A stretch of DNA of 64,000 bases from Culex pipiens pallens (Eukaryota; Arthropoda; Insecta; Diptera; Culicidae), in contig NC_068937.1 of the NCBI RefSeq assembly GCF_016801865.2, positions 35,119,692-35,183,691 of the forward strand. The letters are read 5' to 3'. Both the position numbers and the translations under genes were made by a program. The notes below the pieces were generated by a model. It saw only the letters and a program-made list of their open reading frames with translations. It was not told the origin of the DNA and made no database searches. Position 1 is the first letter of the stretch. Each line of letters opens with the position of its first letter. Shown here one piece after another: positions 21,607 to 33,313 of this stretch.

Positions 21607-22812
21607 TAGCAAAAATTATAAATCAGCTTTCACATCTCTCCACGAGGCTACATTGTAAACAAGCTGGCCTAAACGTCAATAAGAAGGCTGCTGTCAGCTT
21701 TGTTATACAGCAGTGAGCTATACAACTTAACTCCAGAAAAGGCTGTCATTGGAAATTAAGTTATATAAGTTTGTTTCAAGTCAGTTTTTGTAACTCCATT
21801 ATGTAACTTTGTTATAACAAACCGTTTCAACTGTCATTTCGATTACCGTACCACGGAGTAACATTGAAAATTGGTGTGATTTTAATTTGTTGTTTTCTCT
21901 ATCATGAACTCCGTAAGCTGATATTTTTTGTAGCTTTTACCGGCGATATGTTTATAAATAATCGGTCAACAACTAAAATTATTGCAATGTTCGATAAATA
22001 AACATTATTGAAACTCTAAATACCTCACGTACAAATTTACACCACCTAACAACACGCAATGTCATGTTGAATATGTTTGTTGATTATCAGTTATATAACC
22101 TATTCTCAGATAACATTTGTGTAACAAAGCGAGAAAATCTAAGGTTATTTATAGAATTGTTGGCCACCCCCATTTTTCAGAAGATGCCGTCTCATGACAA
22201 TGTTAGATAAGCAGTGAAACAAACAGTGCAATATTGTTCTTATTCAACAAACTGTTTTCGAGAATAACATTGCAGATGAGCGAACAGCATCTTGGCATAT
22301 CAGCATTTTGTCGTTATTAAACAGCTCATAAAAAGCGTTTTTGACTGAAATCAAGTGATAAATACCTCAAACGGAAATGAGCAAGCAAGTTTCTATCGAA
22401 GGTGTTCCAAAATAAGTTGTTAAAACAGTGTATATCAGCAAATTGGATGGAGTTAGGAGCGAGTTCTAAACCTCCCAAATAGGTGAGAATTTTCCCTACG
22501 TTGTGTTTTAAAGTTGGAAAAGAGTAAAGTTAACTGTGTTTTAACACTTTTGTGGCACAAAACACGATAGTTACATAAGTCAGTTATGCAAGCAGTGAAA
22601 CAAACTGTTATTTAAGTTATGTTCAGATTTTTTCTCGTATGTTTATCAAACAGTCGACAAGTTATGAGTGCTACTTGGGATAACATGCAATATCACACTT
22701 GCTCAGACCCCCCTCCTCCCCCACTAAGACATACTGTATGGATGACGCTTAGTTAGGAATTTGAACGATTCAAAATATTCTGTCGGTGAAAATTGCGTTT
22801 CTCAGAAAAACG
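21607..22812. other. Unassigned non-coding sequence
   Basis: Contains many short GTTATATAAC- and GTAACAAAG-like words, suggesting an old repeat, but I cannot define ends. A TGCTACTTGGG near 22670 recalls the termini of the MITE at 59731. No gene. Confidence 0.35.
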
Positions 22813-23440
22813 TGGGTAATTCTTCGCCAACTAACGCGAAATCGAAAAAAGTTACCCCGACCCCTCATCGATTTTCGTGAAACTTTACTTTAAGGGGTAA
22901 TTTTGGTCCCTGATCAAGAATCCGAGGTCCATTTTTCGATATCTCTTGGTGGTGGGTGGTACGACCCCTTTAATTTTTTTAAATTTTTTTGCCAAGACAC
23001 GTTTTCAGTGATGTGTAGCTCGAAACCGTGAAAAGATAGAAATTTTGTGTCAAGGGAACTTTTGTGTAAAATTGGACGCCCGATTTGTAAGCGAACTCAA
23101 AATTCAGAAAAAAAACGTATTTTTCATGAAAAAAGTAAAAATAAAAGTTTTAAAACCACTGCCATTTCCGTTACTCAACTTTTAAAAATCGTGAGACATG
23201 TCATTTAATGGGAAAATTAATGTACTCTTCGAATCTAAAATAACCTTTGTTATTATTCAGATTTTTTTTAAATTTTTGAATTACGTGTTTTTTGTAACTT
23301 CGCAGGGTAATTTTTTGGAGTGTAACAATGTACTACAAAGTTGTAGAGCAGACAAAAACAAAAAAAATAATAAAAATAAGGGATTTGTATGTACCCTTCA
23401 CGAGTTATCAGAGCTTTACAAACAAGTTTTTTACAATAGT
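22813..23440 (+). mobile_element. TTCTCCGCCAACTC palindromic family, copy 2, one arm only
   Basis: Starts TGGGTAATTCTTCGCCAACTA and follows the left arm of 10730-14113 through ACTTTACTTTAAGGGGTAA, CGTTACTCAACTTTTAAAA and CACGAGTTATC. The second arm is missing, so it is truncated. Confidence 0.7.
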
Positions 23441-24540
23441 GATGATTTTGAACATTTATGACCAGTTTTTCGAATTTTAACCCCTTAAATTCAATCGTGT
23501 GCCTTTGGAAGTGTTTTTTTCAGAAAGTTCAAGCAAATTTGGCATATGAATGACCATTTGGAAGATTGTTGGGGCCCTATACAAGTGTCCATATTACTCC
23601 CACAAAAATAAGTTGGAAACACTATTTGGACCCTTTTTGATTTATGCGATAAAAATGGGTTATTTTGCGAAATTAATTACAATTTTCTTGTGCCATCCAC
23701 ATTTCTTTGAATGGTCTATGTAGCCTGTGGCATAGCAATTTACTTAGGGTGTCCAAATTACCCCTCACTCCCTTACTGGATTTATGCTGTTATGAAAAAA
23801 AAATATGTTAGGAGAAATCTAAATAATTTTCAAATACAAATTCATATGATTTTTGCAATTGAAAATTACTTTCCAAATTTTTAGACAAAATGATCCGTTT
23901 TCAAGCGAAATAACTAAACTTATTTTTCACAAAATACAATCAATTAGAGTCTATATCCAAGCAAACAGTAGTCTGATCAACAAAGTAAAAAAAAAATAAA
24001 ATTTTCTCAGCTTATTGATTTTTTTTGTAGGGGTTCTTCTCCTGCAAAAAGTATTTTTAAACAGAAACAAAAAAAAAATAAAAACGAAATAAACTCGCCC
24101 TCACATGCCTTTAATTTTAAAACGTGACACCCAATAAAAAAATTGTAAAGACATTTTAGAAGTCAAAATTTCAGACTTTTTCTCCAAAGTTCTTTTTTGT
24201 TTCAAAAAATTATAATTGGGGTAATTTGGACACCCTAAGAAAGATATTTCAAAGCAATAGAAAAAAAATCAGGATTTTTCCGGGTACCTATTTGAAAAAA
24301 AACAACAAACTTAATCATAACCTACAATTTTGCCAAATCGATAAAAAAATCCTCCTGAAGATACACATTTTTGAATATTTACATACCAATTTTGTATAAA
24401 TTACGGAAAACTTAATCAAGCAAAATAACTTCTTTTTACAAAGGGATGCTTTGGAAAAGTTTATTCCAAAACAAAAAAATCTAAATTGGTTCTTGTTAGA
24501 GAAAATATAAACAAAAAAAATCATTTATCGTTGGTGAGAA
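23441..24540. other. AT-rich unassigned sequence
   Basis: The phrase GGGTGTCCAAATTACCCC (23757) is echoed inverted at 24217 (GGGGTAATTTGGACACCC), about 440 bp apart, so a decayed inverted-repeat element may span 23757-24235. No gene. Confidence 0.4.
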
Positions 24541-26046
24541 CTTTATTTATATTTGTTTAAAACAAGTTTTTGTACTTTTCTAGATGATATTTTAAAGATT
24601 GTGTAGCAATATTTTCAGATTTGAAGATTGAAAGACTCAAATCATCATCACGTTTTCACTTTTTCGATCTCGGAAAGGATGCGCTCGGTAGGCTTCCTGC
24701 CAGCTTCCGGATCAGAAGAATGGAGCCAAATTTCAATCTTCCCACCCAGCAGCGGCGGATGATGATGTCTTATGGAAATTGAATAAAAATTCAATCAAAA
24801 ATTCCCACACCCAGCATCGTGAAGCTTTAAGCCGCGGCTTTTTCATTGTATTTTTCATGACACGTTTTGTTCTAAAGCAAAAATGCTGAAAAATTGAAGT
24901 TTTTAAAACACATATTCAACATGCATAGCCCTCAACAAATCCCCGGGGCTGTCCCATGTTTGCTAATGACTTTTTATGGCGATTAGCCGCTCGACAGGTT
25001 ACAAGGCATGTAAACATGACGCGTACGATATTTGACACTTGTTGAATTTGACACAACACCGCACACCACAGCTTTGGCTGTACCTCATATCGGGTATGAA
25101 TCCGATCGGAGGGAGCACTCCCACTCGTAAACACATTATAATATTATGCAAATTGACACTTTTGTTTTTGTTTTGCATAGAAAATAGGCCATTCCGGTGA
25201 GCGACCTGATTTTGGGGGGCGACATTGAGGAGGACATTGAGCTCAATTTTTTTAAATATTTCTTCGAAAACGATAAATTTTCAAGGTTAACGAATTTCGA
25301 AGCCAAAGATTGTCAACCCATTCATCAAATCATAATTTTCGTCCAATAATTGGCCCTAATTGGTTCAAAGTACCGTCAGAATTGGTACTGAAATAACACG
25401 ACAGCGATAAAGTATCCATCTTGAACAGTGAATGCTCCAACCTCTCAACTACCATCACCACTTCGCCATAAGTTTTCGGCAACTGTTGAGCAACATCTTC
25501 ATCTTGGTGCACAATATCTTTTGCCCGTTCCAGGAGGCGAATATTTTCGATTCTAATTAGTGCCGCCAGCGTTCGGAGGATTGCGCTTAATTTTCGAAAC
25601 CCAACGACTCTTGGACTTGGTCCCGGTTGTGAAGATTAACAGCAATTAGGGGGACGATCCCTCCTTGGCAAACCGATTAGCGGGCACTCGGATTTCTGGG
25701 AAAACGGTGAAATGAACCGTGAGTCCAGAGAGGAGAAGTTTAAGTCTGCTAAGTGATTAATAATCAATAAATTTCGACGGGAGTTGGCTGTGCTGTGTTT
25801 TATCACTTTTGATGGAGCTGAACTGTTGAGCTCAGTTGAATGAGTTTGTTTATGTTCTTGAGAGTTTTGCTGGATGTTGGAGGTAGCTAATTGGTCAGTA
25901 AATTGGGACTTTCAAAAGCTTGATGGATGGATTAAGTGGGCCATGGGGTGGATGTCCCTATTTTATTTCACTAATTTCATGAGAACAGTAGCTTTTGATC
26001 AAGAGAAGTTCGACTAATATTGTTTCCATGGTTCATGCTGTAGACT
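24541..26046. other. Unique-looking non-coding DNA left of the octamer arrays
   Basis: Balanced composition, no other copy in the window, no exon I can support. Probably intron or intergenic sequence. Confidence 0.4.
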
Positions 26047-26610
26047 TCCTCACTTACTCACTCACTTACTCACTAACTCCTTACTCACTCACTCACTTAT
26101 TCACTTACTCACTTACTCACTCACTTTCTCACTCACTCACTTACTCACTAACTCACTTACTCACTCACTTACTCACTTACTCACTTACTCACTTACTCAC
26201 TTACTCACTTACTCACTTACTTACTCACTCACTTACTCACTAAATCACTTACTCACTCACTCACTTACTCACTTACTCTCTTACTCACTTACTCACTTAC
26301 TCACTTACTCACTTACTCACTTACTCACTCACTCACATACTTACTTACTCACTAACTCCTTACTCATTTACTCACTTTCTCACTCACTCACTTACTCACT
26401 AACTCACTTACTCACTCACTTACTCACTTACTCACTTACTCACTTACTCACTTACTCACTTACTCACTTACTCACTTACTCACTTACTCACTTACTCACT
26501 TACTCACTTACTCACTTACTCACTTACTCACTTATTCACTTACTCACTTACTCACTTACTCACTACTCACTTACTTACTGACTCACTTACTCACGCACTT
26601 ACTCACTCAC
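26047..26610 (+). repeat. Degenerate ACTCACTT octamer array
   Basis: About 560 bp built from CTCACTTA and CTCACTCA words with an underlying 4-bp (ACTC/ACTT) rhythm. A larger block recurs: CACTAACTCC at 26071 and 26350, and TCACTTTCTC at 26121 and 26372. This implies an internal duplication of 250-280 bp with indels. The open frame of repeated LTYS residues is an artefact. Confidence 0.95.
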
Positions 26611-27064
26611 TTTGTTTACTTGTTAATTTGTTAATTTGTTAATTTGTTAATTTGTTAATTTGTTAATTTGTTAATTTGTTTATTTGTTAATTTGTTAATT
26701 TGTTAATTTGTTAATTTGTTAATTTGTTAATTTGTTAATTTGTTAATTTGTTAATTTGTTAATTTGTTAATTTGTTAATTTGTTAATTTGTTAATTTGTT
26801 AATTTGTTAATTTGTTAATTTGTTAATTTGTTAATTTGTTAATTTGTTAATTTGTTAATTTGTTAATTTGTTAATTTGTTAATTTGTTAATTTGTTAATT
26901 TGTTAATTTGTTAATTTGTTAATTTGTTAATTTGTTAATTTGTTAATTTGTTAATTTGTTAATTTGTTAATTTGTTAATTTGTTAATTTGTTAATTTGTT
27001 AATTTGTTAATTTGTTAATTTGTTAATTTGTTAATTTGTTAATTTGTTAATTTATTAATTTTTG
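26611..27064 (+). repeat. Homogeneous (TTAATTTG)n octamer array
   Basis: About 54 near-perfect copies from roughly 26622 to 27051, with one TTTATTTG variant near 26680 and one TTTATTAA change at the far end. It abuts the ACTCACTT array through TTTGTTTACTTG. Confidence 0.97.
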
Positions 27065-27168
27065 CTCTTTCTTTTTTGAAAGTTTTGTTTAAAAGGTGTG
27101 TAATAAAAAAAACTCCTTAACTTCAAACTCAACCCAAGCTACTTTCAACGATGAATCACACCAAGACT

Positions 27169-27268
27169 NNNNNNNNNNNNNNNNNNNNNNNNNNNNNNNN
27201 NNNNNNNNNNNNNNNNNNNNNNNNNNNNNNNNNNNNNNNNNNNNNNNNNNNNNNNNNNNNNNNNNNNN
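27169..27268. other. Assembly gap of 100 N
   Basis: Exactly 100 undetermined bases about 100 bp beyond the octamer array. It may mark a collapse or break caused by repeats. Confidence 0.99.
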
Positions 27269-28647
27269 AGAAATTACAAATTAGGTTAAAACAAGTTCTA
27301 CCAAATTCTAAGATCATCTAGTCATCCTCAAAATCACTTATAAAATCGTTCCAACTAATTTGAAAATTTTAAGAAAATGGGCAATCATGTTCCTACCGAA
27401 ATATTGACAAGAAAACTAGTTTCAATAGAGGGAAAATACAATCATTAGCCTGCCAAACAGAATGATTTTCACCAGATTAAATATGTTCTACAAGATTAGG
27501 GCTATTTAAATATTTTTTCTGTCACAAATAAAAACTCCTCAACCATCATTAGTTATGTTACCACTTGACAAAGTCAACCATCCTTACAAATTACCAAGCT
27601 AAACCACCCCACTTATGAACATTAGTTCGTTCTTCCCGACGTTCACACGGTCCAGCGAGACTCCTCTAATAACCGGTAAATGCGATTATGATCCATCATT
27701 TCCTTGACTTCCCACACCCAAAGTTCCTCTCGTCGCGCAAGGTAATGAAGTACGTACAACACACCCAATAACATCATCTTAGATTATGACAACACATCTA
27801 CGAAGGGGAGGGCGGGTTGGTGTAACATTTCTTTTCCTGTTTCCTCTACTCCATAGTCTAAGCCACTTTCCAAAGCCTACAAGACCAGCAAGCACGGTGG
27901 AAACAAATTGCTGACTTACACTGCACACACACACACACATACACATACGCTCACGGAGTAAAGTCCTCCTGCATGGCCATGGCCAGGTCCTTGTCGGAGC
28001 CAGAAGTGTACAACTGCGATGTGCTTTTCCCTTCAACAATCATCATCCATCAGTGTCGATGGTGGGCACAGCCCAAGGTCTCTTTGCGGGGGGGAGTGGT
28101 ACAGGGTTGGGTCACTTTGGACCATGGTAAAAAAAATTCAAAAAATAGAGTATTCTGAGAAAAATATCGAGTTGAAGGATTATTATAATGTGTCATTAAA
28201 AAATTATGCAACTTAAAAACCCACCGCTTCTGTCATCATCATCGTGGTTGAAAATAAGTGCCTAAGCTCTTCCAGGACTTGCATCACTCTTGCGGGGGCT
28301 GGCACTTCCTTGTTGGAGCTTTTTTTTCTCTCTCTCTCTATTGAGGATTAAAAAAAAGCATCAGCTCAAGAACATCGCGTCTGCTGCTACTCAGTTTTCG
28401 CGGCATGAGCCTTCCGTAACTAATGACTTTGTGCTGCCTCAACTTGGCCACTGCTGGGTTGCTCGTTTTACGAGCAAAAGAGTACCGATTTATCTGTGTA
28501 ACTAGCATGGATGCTGCAAAAAGGATTAGCCTATTTTGTTGTGAAATGATCAAAAAGAAAACTATTCTGATGATTTTGATTACATTTTTTAATAAAGAGT
28601 TCGCAAAATAAGCGCGTCGGAACAAGTCCAGCTTTTTCGCTGGCTGC
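27269..28647. other. Unique-looking non-coding DNA with a CA microsatellite
   Basis: (CA)n at about 27921-27950 and a short TC run at 28328-28339. Short open frames here have no recognisable domains. No gene called. Confidence 0.4.
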
Positions 28648-30462
28648 TGAGCAATTCTCTACGGAATCGGTCTTTTTTCTTCAATTTTAATTTTTGTATG
28701 TTTTAATCCGGCTGAAACTTTTTTGGTGCCTTCGGTATGCCCAAAGAAGCATTTTTGCATCATTAGTTTGTCCATATAATTTTCCATACAAATTTGGCAG
28801 CTGTCCATACAAAAATGATATGTGAAAATTCAAAAATCTGTATCTTTTGAATGAATTTTTTTATCGATTTGGTGTCTTGGGCAAAGTTGTAGGTATGGAT
28901 ATGGACCACACTGAAAAAAAATGATACACCGTAAAAAATTTTTTGGTGATTTTTTTATTTAACTTTTTGTCACAAAAACTTGATTTGCAAAAAACACTAT
29001 TTATTTTTTTTATTTGTTTAAGAGGACATAAAATGACCACTTTTCAGAAATTTACAGGTTGTGCAAAAAATCTTTGAGCGAGTTATGATTTTTTGAATCA
29101 ATACAGATTTTTTTCAAAAAATCGAAATATTGGTCGCAAACATTTTTCTACTTCATTTTTCGATGTAAAATCAAATTTGCAATCAAAAAGTGCTTTAGTA
29201 AAATTTTCATAAAGTGCACCGTTTTAAAGTTATAGCCATTTTTAGGTAACTTTTTTGAAAAAAGTCGCAGTTTTCCATTTTATTAAATAAGTGCACATGT
29301 CGATATCTCAGCAACTAATTATCCGATTTTCAATGTTAAAATATAAAACTAGGGATACATTTTTAAACTTACAGGTTTTATCATGGTTCTGAAAACCCTG
29401 ATATGGCCTAAATAGGCTTTTATGGCCTATTTAAAAACCTAAAATGTTATTTGGGATTCGTGAAATTTTCCGATCTTTCCAAAAACAATACTTTTAAAAT
29501 TTTCTAATCAAGACTAACATTTCAAAAGGGCCAAACATTCAATATTACGCCTTTTTGAAATGTTAGTCTTGATTTAAAAAAATTGAAAATATTTTTTTCG
29601 GAAAGATCGGAAAAATTCATGAATGTTTCATATTTTAACATTGAAAATCGGAAAATTAGTTGCTGAAATATCAAAGTTAGAAAATGGTGGTTTGTTTGGG
29701 TGAGACCTAGAAAACATAAATTTTCCTGCTTTTTAAACCTTTGCATGGCAATATCTCAGCAACTAAAGGTCGTATCAACAAAGTTTAAAAAAGCAAAAAA
29801 TAGAGATTTCAAAAATATTTTTTTCAAAGGTGGGCAAACATGCGCACTAATTTAAAAAATGGAAAACTGCGACTATTTTCAAAAAAGTTACCTAAAAATG
29901 GCTATAACTTGAAAACGGTGCCCTTTTTGAAAATTTCGCTGATGTATTTTTTGATTGCAAATTTGATTTTACATCGAAAAATGAAGTTGAAAAATGTTTG
30001 CGACCAATAATCTGATTTTTGAAAAAATAGTGTTGATTCGAAAATTCATAATTCGGTCAAAGATTTTTTGCACAATCTGAAAATTGCTGAAAAGTGGGCA
30101 TTTGATGTCCTCTTAAACAAATAAAAAAAAAAAAAAATTAAGTAGTGTTTTTTTGCAAATCAAGTTTAAGTGACAAAAAGTTTTTTTAAAGTGTATAATT
30201 TTTTCCAGTGTAGTCCGTATCCATACTTACAACTTTGCTCAAGACATCAAATCGATCAAAAAATTCATTCAAAAGATACAGATTTTTAAATTTTCATACA
30301 TCATTTTTGTATGGACAGCTGCCAAATTTGTATGGAAAATTATATGGATAAACTAATGATGCAAAATGGCTTCTTTGGGCATACCGAAGGCACCAAAAAA
30401 ATTCAGCCGGATCAAAAAATACAAAAAAAAATCGAATGACCGAAATCTCAGAGAATTGCTCA
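28648..30462. mobile_element. Full-length 1.8-kb foldback, GAGCAATTCTCTAC family, copy A
   Basis: Starts TGAGCAATTCTCTACGGAATC and ends AGAGAATTGCTCA. Arms of about 900 bp mirror one another around 29541, where AAGACTAACATTTCAAAA faces TTTTTGAAATGTTAGTCTT. Landmarks such as TTTGGCAGCTGTCCATACAA recur inverted in the right arm. No spacer, no transposase, no clear target duplication. A read-through transcript would make a hairpin of nearly 1 kb. Confidence 0.92.
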
Positions 30463-30919
30463 TTTGATGATTTAATTAATCTGCTTTAGGTCAGCAAATG
30501 ACCAAGAAGGTTAGAGCTGTCAGAAATAAATGAATTAACAACAACAACATTGAATCTACTCTACAACTTTATGTTATTTTATTACTCTCTAAAAATTACC
30601 CTGCAAAATATCAAAAACAAGAAATTTTATAATTAAGTATAACTTTTTCACGAGATGTCCATCTATATTTTTACAGTTAAATAGCGAAAAATGCCTTTTT
30701 TTATTTACTTATTTATGACAAGAAAGTTTTTTTTTTAATTTTAAGACGTTCATCAAATTGGGCGTCCAATTTCACATAAAAGTTCCTATAAAAACCAAAT
30801 TTTGAAATCTTAGCCAATTCTGGTTGCTAATTATTAAAAAACTTGTCTTATTTCAAATGATCAAAAATGAAAGGGCTGGTCAGCAACTCTGTCGCGAGAT
30901 ATCAAAAAATGCAGGGCTG

Positions 30920-31125
30920 CGGAGTCGGGTCAAATTTCAAACGACTCCGACTCCGTCTTTCTGATATTAGCCGACTCTGACTCCGACTCGGGCTCCAGCT
31001 TTCAGTTCCAACTGACTCCGACTCCAACTCCGACTCTGGCTTTCTGAGGTTAGCCGACTCTGACTCCGACTCCAGCTTTCAACAAATGGTTGGCTCCGAC
31101 TTCGACTCCGACTCTACATATTTTT
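30920..31125 (-). repeat. (GACTCC)n subterminal array, hAT-like copy 2, left
   Basis: Blocks of CGACTCCGACTCC separated by spacers including GCTTTCAACAAATGGTTGG. This is the complement of the right-hand array in copy 1, and it is more degenerate. Confidence 0.9.
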
Positions 31126-32417
31126 AAATGTTTTAAAAGTTAGTTAACTATTATTTTGAAAACATTGATAAATAGGATTATTTAAATACTCTCTAAGTGA
31201 AAAAACGAAAAAGTTGTATACGTAATTGAAACAGATATAAAAAAATATTTTTAGTTTTGAAGGCATGTTCAGAAAAATAGTTTTGTTAGTAAATTTGGGT
31301 TAATTTACTTAACCTTAAATTTGCATTAAATTTATTAAAAGTTAATAAATTAAAACATTGAATTGTCAGATTTTAATGAATCATTAAAAGAAAGCTGGTC
31401 TAAATAATCGATTTAACATTTTATCTGTTCACTTTTAGGCTGACACTTATAAGAAGCACAGTTTGATTATTCACTGTGCTTCTTATAAGTCACCTTTTTT
31501 TTAAATAACAATTTTAAACGAAAATATTTTTAAAGCTCCATTGATTTTTTTAAAAACGTACATGGACATCACGCCATGGCTGTTGGAGATTATTATTGCA
31601 AATCAATGTACCTAAAAAAATCTTCGTGGAAAGGACGCTTACGTTTTTACCTAGGACTTTTTTCATTTATTTTAATTTATAAAATTTCTAGATATTTAAA
31701 AGAAAGCGCCCGATACTTCTTGAATTTTTACCTAAAACGAAGCTTCAGGAATGATCGTGCGTCTCCATCGAAATATATGAAAAAACCTTAAATTGGATAA
31801 AAACAAAAATCCAAAGGTCAAATATTTTCTAGGTTACGAATATTTCAAAAGGACTCTTAAGCTACCTTGCCAAGAACAAATTTTTTAGGTACATTGAGTT
31901 GCAATGATAATCACCTTCCGTATTGGCGTATTGGCGTGGGAGAAAATTCCTATCGGTTGAATATCATTTTGATTTTGATATTTGAAGAAAAAAAAAATTG
32001 AAATATAAATTGAAATCCTAACATTTATCCATACATATTTTTGATCTTGAAATCCTATGCTATGCTGAAGTCTTAAGATTTGTTGAACGATAATTTGCAA
32101 CGATTTCAAAATAGTTTACCTAACCCTTTCAGATTTAAGTAGAGAACTAGTAAACAACTGTGTGTGTACATTTTTCAGAGAGTACTGGATTAAATTTGGT
32201 AAAATTTGAATTGAAAGGGTACATACATATAGGCAAGCTGTCAAGAATCAATAAAATATTTCTGACTACAAAACCAATATTGTTTTTAATCGTTTGAGTT
32301 ATGATACTACATACTCAGGCAAGAGGGGATTAACAGGTTATCTTTTAGTGATCATAGTGAAAAAAACACAATTAGAGCTTTTCTATCACATTGAAAAGCT
32401 TCAAAAACATAATGGTA

Positions 32418-32879
32418 CACACAAAGGAAAAATATGTATCGAAATCTGCAACAGTGGATTTGCTGCAGAAAATGTTACATTTTATAACATTTTTGCATCA
32501 GGTCCGTAGATAATTTTTGCCCGTGTGTAAACATGTCAGGGATCTGCAGTTCTCACCAACACATATAATGCTGGCGCGTTCACGAGCAACACTTCAGAGA
32601 AAAGAATATGTTGGTGATCTAACCTCGCAATTCATCATTCGTTCATGGCGCGGTGGTAGCGTTTCAGATCAGCAATCAAAAAGTTGATGGTTCAATCCTC
32701 GTTCAGTTAAGATTTTCGCAATACCAGCAAACAGCAGTCGGTAATGTCGATAATTGTCGGTAACGGGCAAAAATGTCATACCTATATAACGCAAAAAATG
32801 CATGAGAACAGTTTTCATGCAAAATCTGATATACTTTCATGCCGCCATGCATCACAATCATGCGACCGCCGGTTGGGTG
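32418..32879 (+). mobile_element. 462-bp TA-flanked insert in hAT-like copy 2, with tRNA-like box pair
   Basis: Copy 1 is continuous here (TTTATCAGATGCCATTATG near 18852, the complement of this strand); copy 2 is broken between CATAATGG and TCTGATAAA with TA on both sides (32416-32417 and 32880-32881). The ends are CACACAAAGG and GGTTGGGTG, only loosely inverted. Inside, an A-box-like TGGCGCGGTGG (32646-32656, one mismatch) and a B box GTTCAATCC (about 32690-32698) suggest a tRNA-like segment at 32639-32710. TA flanks favour a DNA MITE over a SINE. Confidence 0.65.
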
Positions 32880-33028
32880 TATCTGATAAATTTAAAAAAA
32901 ATAATGGAAGAAATGGCAACGCAGCGCAAGCGACTTGAAAAACAATTGAAAAATAAAAGAAGTTTCGTTAAGTAAGCTGTTTTATAGCAAATACTGAACA
33001 ATACAAAACATATTTTTTGTTGAATTAT

Positions 33029-33190
33029 AGTTAACTCCGACTCCGACTCCGGGTTATCAGAAATTTTTGGCTCCGACTCCGACTCCAACTCTAGCTCATA
33101 CAATTTAGCCGACTCCGGCTCCGACTCCGACTCCAGGTCCCTAAAAAGACCCGACTCCACCGACTCCGGCTCCGACTCCGACTCCACAGC
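33029..33190 (-). repeat. (GACTCC)n subterminal array, hAT-like copy 2, right
   Basis: Complement of the left-hand array of copy 1, including the shared spacer AGGTCCCTAAAAAGACCCG and the inner spacer GGGTTATCAGAAATTTTTGG. Open frames rich in Glu and Ser on the minus strand come from the repeat. Confidence 0.93.
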
Positions 33191-33313
33191 CCTGGAAAAA
33201 TGGTCCTCGGATTTGTGATCAGAGACCAAAATAACCCCTCGGGACAAAGTTACAAGCAAATCGAAGGTCGAGCAACTTTTTCTGATTTCGTTGAGTTGGG
33301 AATGAATAACCCA

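Larger units (their letters stand above)
30912..33194 (-). mobile_element. hAT-like element with GGAGTC arrays, copy 2
   Basis: Ends CAGGGCTGCGGAGTCGG and CCGACTCCACAGCCCTG-type, flanked by AAAAAATG (30904-30911) and GAAAAATG (33195-33202), 7 of 8 matching. It is the reverse orientation of copy 1 with conserved interior landmarks: ATGGACATCACGCCATGGC at 31562 against its complement near 19993. It lacks the TTAA MITE of copy 1 but carries a different insert at 32418-32879. No transposase. Confidence 0.9.
30551..33313. mobile_element. TTCTCCGCCAACTC palindromic family, copy 3, split by a hAT-like element
   Basis: The right-arm sequence runs from CTACAACTTTATG to GAGATATCAAAAAATG, is broken by 30912-33194, then resumes GGTCCTCGGATTTGTGATCA and ends near GAATAACCCA. 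The left arm is absent. The junction is continuous in a sister copy near 54808. Confidence 0.75.

Noticed and set aside
25995..26243. 82-codon LTYSLTHS repeat protein
   Set aside because: Product of the ACTCACTT array.
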